Notes under the pieces: generated by a model
What the model saw: the letters and a program-made list of their open reading frames with translations, nothing else
Database searches by the model: none
What the model was told of the DNA's origin: nothing
Shown: positions 8,456 through 16,532 of the stretch, piece after piece
Layout of the letters: every line of letters starts with the position of its first letter
Numbering within the stretch: the first letter of the stretch is position 1
DNA from: a virus
DNA length: 41,363 nt
Strand: one strand, 5' to 3'
Virus record (IMG/VR): IMGVR_UViG_3300009163_000072
Span: 1-41,363 of that record
Made by a program: the position numbers and the translations under genes

Positions 8456-10573
8456 TTATGAGTATTCAATAAGGAAACGGAATTTCAATCCTGCCAAGTT
8501 ATTAATTCTTGGTTGTAAACAGAAATTAATATACTGTGTTGAATAGTAATCATTTCCACTTGGAGCTATTCCTATATACTTTGTTCCTATAGTAGAAATA
8601 CCACCTTGTGAAATTGGAGATGTAGCGTAAGAAAGCTCACCCCAAGCAGTTCCCGGGTCACCAATATTTGTTGTGAGTTCGTGATAAGCTAAAGTAGCTC
8701 CCGGAACAGTTTGATTTACAGTTCCAAAATCTCCTAAAACACTTGCTGAGTATGAGTTTATTGGATCGTAATCATCAAATGTAGTTGTCCCGGGCAAGTA
8801 AGCGTTTATTGACATGGTTGATGCAATACCCCATTTAAAATTACTTAAACTTGTAGATGAGATGTTTGTATAAACTTTAACTCTTATAATGCTATTCCAA
8901 GGCAGAGGTGGTTGAAAACCAATGCCTATTTGACCTGGGACATTATCAACAATAAGTGTTGGATATTTAGGTTTAAATGCTCCGTTATTAGACCAATTTG
9001 TATTTGTATAAAAACCGGTTCCTATTACATACTGAGTACTATCTGCGGCACTTATAACTCCGGTACCTATTGTCCCGGTATTTGTAACAGTAATTGCACC
9101 GCTGTCATACTGAGCAACTGTGGCAGGATTCCAAGTCCATTCTCCCGGAAGAGGATTTTCTGTACATATAAATATGTAAGGGCTTCCGTCAGGAGGAATA
9201 CTAGCAGGAGCATCTATTGCATTGTTATTAATTTGACCTCCAACCATTGAAGGAAATAACAATACAGTCATATTAGACTTGTTAATTACGTACAAGCTTT
9301 TACCTGTAACTGGTGTAGGTAGTTTACAAGCATAATCTGTAGCTGTAGCTGTTGTTATAACATTCACCCCATAGGCTAATGTTAAATCAGTATTTGCCAT
9401 TGTTGTATTACTAGCAGTAAGATTGTTATCTACGTTTAATGTAGTTACAGCATCAACCTCTTCTTGAAGAGTATCGACATCACCCTGCAAGGCTAAAATA
9501 TCCGCGTTTATTTGAGCCACATCTAAGCTGCTAAGAAGAGCATTAATATTATCAATCTCCCCCTGCATCTGCTCTAAAACAGATAGGGTTGTAGATCCCG
9601 GAGTGTTAATCCAACGTGGAGTATTATCATCTCCACAAGAATCACAAGAGCAAGAAGAGTCGCAAGATCCTGAACAAGATCCTGATCCTGAACAACCGCA
9701 AGAAGATTCACCTCCTACTAATTCGTTCATTAAGTTTAAGTACTCGTTTGCTTTAGCTGTATTGCCACAAGCTCTCTCCATTTGATATTGAGAGAAGTAA
9801 GAGTTCATTAAAGTCAATTGCTTTGCGTAACGAGGGGTAGTAACGCCACAAGCAACATCAGAATTAAACGCTTGAGTCATGCCGTCAATACACTTGTTAA
9901 TTGAGCATAATTGACCTACACAAGCTACATTATGATTTAACGTCTTCTTTAATTGATACTCAATAACTAAATCGTCATCTTGAATATATAAAAGTTCAAC
10001 ATCCATGATAGCTGTCCACATTCCTGTAGCAAGAGTATCTACTGTTAAGGTATAATTTCCGGTAGTAATTGGAGATTGATCACCTATAGCTGGGTTAACA
10101 GCAGGAGTTGGATTTACTAAACCTTCAGGGTAGAATAAAGATATAGTGCGAGAAAGAATCTCAGGACTTTTAGCTGTTCCTGAATTATCTCCGTAATAAG
10201 TAGAGTCAGTTGCTGAAATTAAACCTGTTGGGTAGTAATCACAATTATGCTCTACAGTAAAGCATGCCGTTAAAGTTTCGGCACCTAAATATGTAAATGA
10301 AACAGAATGGTATGTCGCAGGGTTATTAGGATTAATAACCTCAGTTCCGTACTTTAAGGTGTACGTCCCGTATACAATATTGTTCGAAGTATCAAGAGGA
10401 AGATTAAAATAAGGCGATTCAGTGTCATTAACTATAAGTTCAAGACCTATTGCGTTTTTAGTTACAAAAGCAACACCCGATGGGCCGGTAATAATACCAT
10501 ATAAGTCTTGAGAAACTGTTTGATCAACCTTTACCTTTTTGGTGGTTATATTAAAGTGTAATGTAGTAGCCAT
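8456..10573 (-). CDS. Fibre-like virion protein with a cysteine-rich insert, 705 aa
   Basis: The start is placed at 10573 (MATTLHFNITTKKVKVDQTV). A longer frame to 10633 would translate the upstream terminator hairpin, so it is rejected. The first ~250 residues look like beta domains. Around residues 286-318 there is a striking segment with seven cysteines in about 22 residues, spaced by Ser, Gly and Asp. It is followed by a heptad-like coiled coil (about residues 325-375; MQGEIDNINALLSSLD) and a Thr/Ser/Asn-rich beta C-terminus ending LKFRFLIEYS. Domain-coiled coil-beta tip is the usual layout of trimeric fibres or head fibres. The place after the capsid genes suits a head fibre, but a tail fibre is possible. 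Confidence 0.55.
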   Translation of the reverse strand: MATTLHFNITTKKVKVDQTVSQDLYGIITGPSGVAFVTKNAIGLELIVNDTESPYFNLPLDTSNNIVYGTYTLKYGTEVINPNNPATYHSVSFTYLGAETLTACFTVEHNCDYYPTGLISATDSTYYGDNSGTAKSPEILSRTISLFYPEGLVNPTPAVNPAIGDQSPITTGNYTLTVDTLATGMWTAIMDVELLYIQDDDLVIEYQLKKTLNHNVACVGQLCSINKCIDGMTQAFNSDVACGVTTPRYAKQLTLMNSYFSQYQMERACGNTAKANEYLNLMNELVGGESSCGCSGSGSCSGSCDSSCSCDSCGDDNTPRWINTPGSTTLSVLEQMQGEIDNINALLSSLDVAQINADILALQGDVDTLQEEVDAVTTLNVDNNLTASNTTMANTDLTLAYGVNVITTATATDYACKLPTPVTGKSLYVINKSNMTVLLFPSMVGGQINNNAIDAPASIPPDGSPYIFICTENPLPGEWTWNPATVAQYDSGAITVTNTGTIGTGVISAADSTQYVIGTGFYTNTNWSNNGAFKPKYPTLIVDNVPGQIGIGFQPPLPWNSIIRVKVYTNISSTSLSNFKWGIASTMSINAYLPGTTTFDDYDPINSYSASVLGDFGTVNQTVPGATLAYHELTTNIGDPGTAWGELSYATSPISQGGISTIGTKYIGIAPSGNDYYSTQYINFCLQPRINNLAGLKFRFLIEYS

Positions 10574-10600
10574 TTTTTTATTACGAATTATACCACGAAG

Positions 10601-10630
10601 ATAAAAAAAAATAGGGTACAAACAGTACCC
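10601..10630 (-). terminator. Intrinsic terminator after the 287-aa gene
   Basis: On the minus strand GGGTAC, a 5-nt loop and GTACCC form a perfect 6-bp stem (10614-10630), followed by TAT and a run of T (the A run at 10601-10610 on the plus strand). It lies between the 287-aa gene and the fibre-like gene. It shows that the true start of the latter is the inner ATG at 10573, and it should lower transcription of genes beyond this point. Confidence 0.85.
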
Positions 10631-10655
10631 CATTTCAGATTTTTACGAAATATTC

Positions 10656-11519
10656 TTAGATAATCGCCTTCTTAACAAGGTTTAAGGCTTTTTTGTCCTT
10701 AGATAGGAAGTCAGCCAATCCTTGCTTATCATCTACTGGAAGATCTGCAAGAGTTATTTCTTTGCCATTCGCAATCAAGATTGTCTGTGTACCATCCATG
10801 CTTGGGATTAAACGATCTAAGTTCCACGCCTTCTCGATAATCTCAAGAATCTCATTGTTTTGAGGAGGAGTTAGAGTGTCAATTACATAGTTGCGGTATT
10901 CAGCGTTCTTGTCCATAATGGTGTAGATACGTGAAACAATAACTTCTTTCGTGTCATCAGCATTAACAACTATATCATTCTTAGCAAAGGCAACTAACTG
11001 CTCTTTTGTTAAGTTTGCAATTGCTACTTTAGCACGAGCTTCTGCCATTTGAGAGTTTGCACGTTCTGTAGCTTCTCTTTCTGGCATCATGAATTTATAA
11101 GGAGAATTAGGTTTTCCTTTTAGTCCATTACCAAAAAGACCACTGAAGTTGTATACAAACCAAAGCAATTCTTTATCTTTTTTAGGATCAAATACGAAAT
11201 TTGAATCTAATGGTAATGACTTAGCAGGAAATGATTTTCTGCCATCTGATTTAAATCGTGGAGGACCATCACTGTAACGAACTTCTCTTTGTTCGCCAGT
11301 CTCTTGATCTACAAAATTATGGAATAATAGCATACCGTGCCTAGGTTTTGAAAAAACAAATGGCATACCTGGATTATTAGTTTGCAATTTTCTTATTGCG
11401 TCTCCATTATGGGCAAGTCTTACAGCTCTGTTTTTCAACATGAAATCTGGAAATACAGACTTTAATTGATTTATCTCCTCTGTACCTAATGAGAATTTTT
11501 CACTGTCTATAAATAGCAT
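10656..11519 (-). CDS. Virion-associated protein of unknown function, 287 aa
   Basis: The gene lies alone between two intrinsic terminators, directly after the major capsid gene. The N-terminal half contains PGMPFVFSKPRHGMLLFHNF and a Lys/Asp-rich segment (FDPKKDKELLWFVYNFSGLF). The C-terminal half is helical and charged (ATERANSQMAEARAKVAIAN; EQLVAFAKNDIVVNADDTKEV), with a possible SAP/HeH-like helix pair (NLTKEQLVAFAKNDIVV). The position suggests an auxiliary capsid or head-completion protein. A neighbouring-terminator layout like this often marks proteins made at a level different from the capsid. No firm family is recognised. Confidence 0.5.
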   Translation of the reverse strand: MLFIDSEKFSLGTEEINQLKSVFPDFMLKNRAVRLAHNGDAIRKLQTNNPGMPFVFSKPRHGMLLFHNFVDQETGEQREVRYSDGPPRFKSDGRKSFPAKSLPLDSNFVFDPKKDKELLWFVYNFSGLFGNGLKGKPNSPYKFMMPEREATERANSQMAEARAKVAIANLTKEQLVAFAKNDIVVNADDTKEVIVSRIYTIMDKNAEYRNYVIDTLTPPQNNEILEIIEKAWNLDRLIPSMDGTQTILIANGKEITLADLPVDDKQGLADFLSKDKKALNLVKKAII

Positions 11520-11560
11520 ATGTGTATATTTTTATTTTGTGTTTTTGTGTGTTGAAAAAG

Positions 11561-11590
11561 AAAAAAAAGGGAGGGAGAAACTCGCCTCCC
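11561..11590 (-). terminator. Intrinsic terminator after the major capsid gene
   Basis: On the minus strand GGGAGG (plus CCTCCC at 11585-11590), a 10-nt loop and CCTCCC (plus GGGAGG at 11569-11574) form a 6-bp GC-rich stem followed by eight T. The stem is flanked on the other side by a short T run too, so it could also stop plus-strand transcription. It lies 23 nt past the capsid stop codon and should make the capsid message the main product of this segment. Confidence 0.85.
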
Positions 11591-11612
11591 CTTTTTATAT
11601 TTAATTTAAAAC

Positions 11613-13052
11613 TTACGCTGGAGTTACCGGGCTAAGTTTAGTGAATTGCTCCAATACGAAGAAGTCAAATCCAATATCAGAAGACAAGTAAAGTTTAGCA
11701 ACGTCACTTGGTCCAATCTTACGAGCAGAAGCACGTCCATCGTCAGTGATCTCCATGAAGCGGCTATATCCGTTCATTTCCTTGTAAACTAACTCGATAC
11801 GGTTGCGAAGAACACCTTCAGCATCAGCCATCTTGTTCAATGGAATAACCCATCCACGTCTGCGTAAAGAATCGCTTACTCCGCTAGCAGCTAAAGTAGT
11901 TGGATCTTGCATGAAACGAGCTTGCTTCAACATGAAGTTGTAACCATCTACAATCAAACCTTGGAATGAAAGTGTACCAGTTAATGCTTCAACATCGCTC
12001 ATGTTACCACCGAAGAATACGTCAGCAACTGAAGAGTTCAATGCGTTTACGTTAGCATTTCCGAAGTAACCAGTTGAGTTTGCATCTTCGTTAAGTTCAG
12101 AGTATAACTCTTGAGTCAACCAAGTCAAGAACAAGTTACTAGAATAACGCTTAGACATCTCAGTAGCAATAGTACGCAAGTCATCAACACCAAAAGATCC
12201 AGCAGCAGAACCAATCTCAGCAGTGTATCCTCTTGAACCAATCTCGGTATCAAGACCAGAGAAAGTTTGTGGAACAGCAGAGTTAGTTTGAGCTTGACCG
12301 AAGATCATTGATAAAGCAATTTGCTTGATCAAACGATATTCAGCTTCGTCTTGACCTTCGTAGAAGAAACCGTTCATCTTCTTAGTACGACCATCACCAT
12401 ACTCAACTTCCATGAATTGAGGAGCGTTAGTTTTTTGAGTACCAGTCAATTCGTAAGTCTCTTTGAAGATTTGAGTCTGCCAGTTGTACTTAGTCCAGAA
12501 AGACTGAGATGAAGTTGGTTGATCAGAACCTTCAGCCCATGCAGAACCCACAACGATAATTGTGTGAACTTCAGCAGCTACTAATACAGAAAGAGATCCA
12601 GAAACAACAGCGTCTAAAGTAACATAGTAGTCATCAGAAGATGGAACTTTAGTAACAGCAGATACACGAGCCAAAGGAAGTGTAGCTTCAGTAGCAATCA
12701 TAACTACTTGACCAACTTTTGAATAAATCAAGTTGATGTCAACGCTATTGATTGTCTCACCTTCAACACGAATAACAGCTTGGTTGCTAGTTGGAGATGA
12801 TTGTACAGTACCGCTTACAGCAGCATCATAGAAACCTTTCTCCCAGTGCCATCCAGTGATGTTTTGAACACCACGCTTCATTCCTAATCCCATCAAAAGT
12901 TGGAAGTCAGAAAGACCGTTGTCACCGTACTTGTTTTTTAAGGTACGTAAATAGTGTGGAACCAAAAGTCCACTTGTGTATGAAGCATCAAATAACGATA
13001 ATAGACCGCCATTTAAACCTTCACCCGAAACAGGAGCAAATGTATTTGCCAT
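11613..13052 (-). CDS. Major capsid protein, 479 aa
   Basis: A ~480-residue protein directly downstream of a scaffold-like gene and upstream of a strong terminator, the usual place of the capsid gene. It begins MANTFAPVSGEGLNGGLLSL and contains an HK97-like succession of mixed segments with aromatic- and Gly-rich strands (GWHWEKGFYDAAVSGTVQSS) and a helical middle (VDDLRTIATEMSKRYSSNLF), ending in FDFFVLEQFTKLSPVTPA. Codon use is biased to a small set of codons more than in its neighbours (for example repeated GTA, CCA and CTT types), in line with very high expression. The length matches capsid proteins of crAss-like and related Bacteroidota phages. The call rests on order, length and codon bias. 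Confidence 0.8.
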   Translation of the reverse strand: MANTFAPVSGEGLNGGLLSLFDASYTSGLLVPHYLRTLKNKYGDNGLSDFQLLMGLGMKRGVQNITGWHWEKGFYDAAVSGTVQSSPTSNQAVIRVEGETINSVDINLIYSKVGQVVMIATEATLPLARVSAVTKVPSSDDYYVTLDAVVSGSLSVLVAAEVHTIIVVGSAWAEGSDQPTSSQSFWTKYNWQTQIFKETYELTGTQKTNAPQFMEVEYGDGRTKKMNGFFYEGQDEAEYRLIKQIALSMIFGQAQTNSAVPQTFSGLDTEIGSRGYTAEIGSAAGSFGVDDLRTIATEMSKRYSSNLFLTWLTQELYSELNEDANSTGYFGNANVNALNSSVADVFFGGNMSDVEALTGTLSFQGLIVDGYNFMLKQARFMQDPTTLAASGVSDSLRRRGWVIPLNKMADAEGVLRNRIELVYKEMNGYSRFMEITDDGRASARKIGPSDVAKLYLSSDIGFDFFVLEQFTKLSPVTPA

Positions 13053-13085
13053 TGTAGTAAATGTTTAAAATTTATAAATCACGTT

Positions 13086-14162
13086 TTATTGTTGTGACTC
13101 GAAGTACCTTTGTAATTGAGACTTGTCAGACTTAGCGTCAGGTTTCTCGTGTTTTACCACCTCTGATCCATTATGGAACTCTTTAAGTGCTGCTTCTTGG
13201 GCCTCCCCTCTCACAGCGGTTATTAAAGCTTTATATACATTCTTCGCCTCAAGTGCCTCAGCACGTGTGCGGATGTACATATTTATAGCATCCATATTTT
13301 GTTCATTGGCAGGTAAAGGGTTCGCAGAAATAATTCCCATGACCTCTTGATTGATTAAGGTTCTAGTTTCCTCCGACACCGAAGTTTTTACTTTTAAACC
13401 GTCAATCTCAATGTCAAGTTCGCTAATCTTTGATGCCTCTGTTACAATCGGCTTCCAATCACCAACTAACTTATTAACCCCATCTTTTTGAGTGTTAATT
13501 TGTTCTCGCAAAGATGCAATAAAATCTTTATTCTCACCAATATTATTTAATTTTTCTTCAACTATAGAGATGTTTTTTCCTAATTTCATTTTCATTGTCT
13601 TAGGAATGTCTTCACTAGAGGCATTTACATAGGTATTATTTTCCTCTGCAATGGTCTCGCAAATCTCTTCAAAGGTCATATCTTGTAAGAGAGACGGATC
13701 CTTAATCACCTCAGCAAGTGCCATAGTTTGAATAGGAGTCTCACGCATATCTGATGCGGTCTTTCCCACAAATTTATCAGCCACATCTAAATCATTGATT
13801 CCGGTGCTTTTAATAAAGGCATTTAAGTTTGCCAATTTCTCATTAGCAAAAGGAGATTCCAATTGACTAAATAAAGTCTCTCTCTCTGAGATGTAAGGCT
13901 CAAACTCATCAAACTTTTTAGCACGCTCCTCAATGGTCATGTACTTCTCTTTGATAGAATCGATTGATTCAAAATCTCCAAATATAGCTTTTAGATCAGA
14001 CGCTCTAAATGTAGCCTCTTCTGCTGCCGGAGCAACAGATCCATCGCCTTCATTACCAACTGTTCCTGCAACAAATTCAGGTGTACTTCCTAAATCAGCT
14101 TTGTGTTCATCCTTTACCCCCAATGCATCAAAGATGCTGGTAGCTTTTGTTTCATTTTCCAT
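13086..14162 (-). CDS. Scaffold-like protein, 358 aa
   Basis: An acidic, strongly helical protein (EEATFRASDLKAIFGDFESI; TIEERAKKFDEFEPYISERE) between portal and capsid genes, ending in a Lys/Gln-rich tail (KPDAKSDKSQLQRYFESQQ). This composition, a negatively charged coiled-coil body with a basic C-terminal tip that can bind capsid subunits, is usual for phage scaffolds. No protease domain is visible. It is preceded 26 nt upstream by the portal stop. The scaffold role is inferred from place and composition. Confidence 0.65.
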   Translation of the reverse strand: MENETKATSIFDALGVKDEHKADLGSTPEFVAGTVGNEGDGSVAPAAEEATFRASDLKAIFGDFESIDSIKEKYMTIEERAKKFDEFEPYISERETLFSQLESPFANEKLANLNAFIKSTGINDLDVADKFVGKTASDMRETPIQTMALAEVIKDPSLLQDMTFEEICETIAEENNTYVNASSEDIPKTMKMKLGKNISIVEEKLNNIGENKDFIASLREQINTQKDGVNKLVGDWKPIVTEASKISELDIEIDGLKVKTSVSEETRTLINQEVMGIISANPLPANEQNMDAINMYIRTRAEALEAKNVYKALITAVRGEAQEAALKEFHNGSEVVKHEKPDAKSDKSQLQRYFESQQ

Positions 14163-14188
14163 ATGTGTATTATTTGTGTGTGTTTATT

Positions 14189-16522
14189 TTACTTTTTTCT
14201 CATCGAGCCAGTTATCTCAGCTCCGGTTTGCTCTTGAAGAAATGCTTCTGTCTTTAACTCGGCAAGATTACCCTCTGTCTTAGCAGCCTGCATAGCTTGC
14301 ATTTCCTGTATTCTAAGTTGAGAGAGAGCAGTCTCTTGCTCAATTGTAGCGTTTTTCTTAGCATCAATTTTAGCCAATTCATTATCAAGTTTAGCTCTCT
14401 CTAAGTCAATTAATGATTGTGATTGTGCCTGTTGATTTTGGGCCGCCATCTCATCATTATACTTTCTCTTCTTAGCTGACTTATAATTTAAGTACCATGT
14501 AGCCTCTTTGATTCTACCTTTCTCCAACATTTCAATGATCATAGTATAGTCAGCAAGTTCAATCTCAGGCATGCCATTACGACCTACCTTAAGCGCAGTT
14601 TCTGCCGCTTCCATAATTTTAAACTTCTGAGTTTGAGAAACTTTATTTGAAAGAGAAAGACCTAACTCGTCAAGAGTCATTTCTGCTCCTGTCATCATAG
14701 CATCTACAGAGGCTTGACCGAATACACCGCTATAGTAATCTCGTGTAGCTTTGTCATATCTCATTGTAGTTAAGGCGCGAAGAATAATATTCTCAGAGGC
14801 TTTAATCTTTAACTGCTCAATACCTTGTTGTAAAGGCCATAGAGAGTTATTAGTAGCCTCAACCTCAAGTTCTGCAATACCAACAAGCTTATCACCCTTT
14901 GCAGGAGATCCTGCCATTGTTGGAGTGATACCTGTGATCTGTAATAATTTCTCAACATCGTGCTGATAAGCTGTAATCCATTCCGCTAATTGCTTACCGA
15001 TACCACCCTCTAATTCTTCAAATGAGCGAGAAGTGTTTACCTTGCCGCCTAAGATAGAAGACTTATAGAAGAAATTACCCGTCTGTGAGTAAACTTGAAC
15101 AAGATCAAATGGGGTGAACATTGTACCAGCAATGCTGTTAATATTTAACGCTCCAACATCAATTGCAATACCCTTAGGAGCAGCAGCTAATTTAGCAGCT
15201 TGCAATTTAAGGTGATTGATTTGCATTGAGTCGTAGATAGGCATTGCCGTTTCTGTAATAGATTTACCAGGTATTCTAAGGAAACGATAAGAGAGTTGAG
15301 GCTTTTGCTTATTAACTCTTTTCATGTTCTTTTGCTTACCACCCACCGTTACATTGGCACCGGGTAAGAAATAACCTTCGTATATAAAATGGCCGTCAAC
15401 GACTACCGTTTTCTTCTTATCTGTATTTACAACATCTCCAAACATATCCTTATAGAACTGAACGCTTCCATCTCTATATCTTTTCTTAAAGAAATTACTG
15501 TCTTTAGAAATGTATTCAAACTCAAGAACGTCAACAAAGAAATCATCGTAACGCATACGGTCTGTAATGGTGTCTCTTTGAGAGTACCAAGACCAACCAT
15601 ATCTATCGTTAGCATAAACTGTGTCATAAGACCACTTAGCAATCTTTGATACAAGACCTTCAGTCTCGTCCTCTGAGTATCCGTTTTGAAGGAGAATCTT
15701 ACGGACTTCTGGTAAACTATATTTTTGGAAGTGACCTCCAAAAGGACTATTATCACCTTGGCTCTCATCGGTCCAAGCGCAAACAAATTTAGTAACGTCA
15801 ATATACTTAACCTTTGCCATCCCTGTATCAGGATCAGTATAATCCTTAACTACAACAAATCCAAAGTTCATAGCATCATCCTTAAGCTGACGCTCAATTT
15901 TTGTCCAATCACTATTTTTTAAACCGAACTCAGCAAGCTTCTCTATGCCAATCTCAAAGTTTAATTTAAAGCCACCAAGAGTTTCGTATAGCTCTAATTC
16001 AGTAATATTTTCAGGAACAAACTCATTCTCAGATACTTGAGGTTTACCTATTTTTCTTAAGATAGGATCTAACTTACTCTTAATATATAATTGGTACTTC
16101 TTCAATGCTCTTTGATTGCGAGCGTCTGGATTAATAGAGTCTACTTGTATTCTCTGATTCTCTGTGCCTAATACAGACATGATAATTCTCTTGATCTCAG
16201 GAGCCATAGAGAATGGAGTAAAGTCAATATTTGCATATCCTTTACGCTTACCACGAGCATTGGCCATATTCAAACCCGTATTCGCACCCTTGGTTTTCTC
16301 ATCACCACGGCTAGCCCACATATCAATATATTTCTGAGGACTTTGTCTTCCTTCGGAATAATTTTTTATTTCAAATAAACGAGCAAGGTCATGTCGACTA
16401 TAGTACGTTTTGTTATTTTCATAACGATAAAAAATGGCACGGCCAACTTGAGATAACCAGTTGTTATTCTTTTTTTTAGGATCGATATCATCCCTAGGCC
16501 AAAGTACAGTATATTCGTTCAT
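14189..16522 (-). CDS. Portal protein, 777 aa
   Basis: A large protein between the terminase and the scaffold, in the canonical position and with the length usual for crAss-like portals. The N-terminus has basic and aromatic patches (SQVGRAIFYRYENNKTYYSR). The middle has the clip/stem-like stretch ITGITPTMAGSPAKGDKLVG, followed by EATNNSLWPLQQGIEQLKIK, where the long stem helices are expected. The C-terminal 130 residues form a long coiled coil rich in Gln, Ala, Glu and Lys (barrel-like). Portals form the dodecameric ring through which DNA enters the head. The call rests on order, length and this arrangement. Confidence 0.75.
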   Translation of the reverse strand: MNEYTVLWPRDDIDPKKKNNNWLSQVGRAIFYRYENNKTYYSRHDLARLFEIKNYSEGRQSPQKYIDMWASRGDEKTKGANTGLNMANARGKRKGYANIDFTPFSMAPEIKRIIMSVLGTENQRIQVDSINPDARNQRALKKYQLYIKSKLDPILRKIGKPQVSENEFVPENITELELYETLGGFKLNFEIGIEKLAEFGLKNSDWTKIERQLKDDAMNFGFVVVKDYTDPDTGMAKVKYIDVTKFVCAWTDESQGDNSPFGGHFQKYSLPEVRKILLQNGYSEDETEGLVSKIAKWSYDTVYANDRYGWSWYSQRDTITDRMRYDDFFVDVLEFEYISKDSNFFKKRYRDGSVQFYKDMFGDVVNTDKKKTVVVDGHFIYEGYFLPGANVTVGGKQKNMKRVNKQKPQLSYRFLRIPGKSITETAMPIYDSMQINHLKLQAAKLAAAPKGIAIDVGALNINSIAGTMFTPFDLVQVYSQTGNFFYKSSILGGKVNTSRSFEELEGGIGKQLAEWITAYQHDVEKLLQITGITPTMAGSPAKGDKLVGIAELEVEATNNSLWPLQQGIEQLKIKASENIILRALTTMRYDKATRDYYSGVFGQASVDAMMTGAEMTLDELGLSLSNKVSQTQKFKIMEAAETALKVGRNGMPEIELADYTMIIEMLEKGRIKEATWYLNYKSAKKRKYNDEMAAQNQQAQSQSLIDLERAKLDNELAKIDAKKNATIEQETALSQLRIQEMQAMQAAKTEGNLAELKTEAFLQEQTGAEITGSMRKK

Positions 16523-16532
16523 ATTTTAATAA

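Noticed and set aside
10574-10633. Longer start for the fibre-like gene
   Set aside because: The extra codons come from the terminator hairpin and its T run; the inner start MATTLHF is normal.
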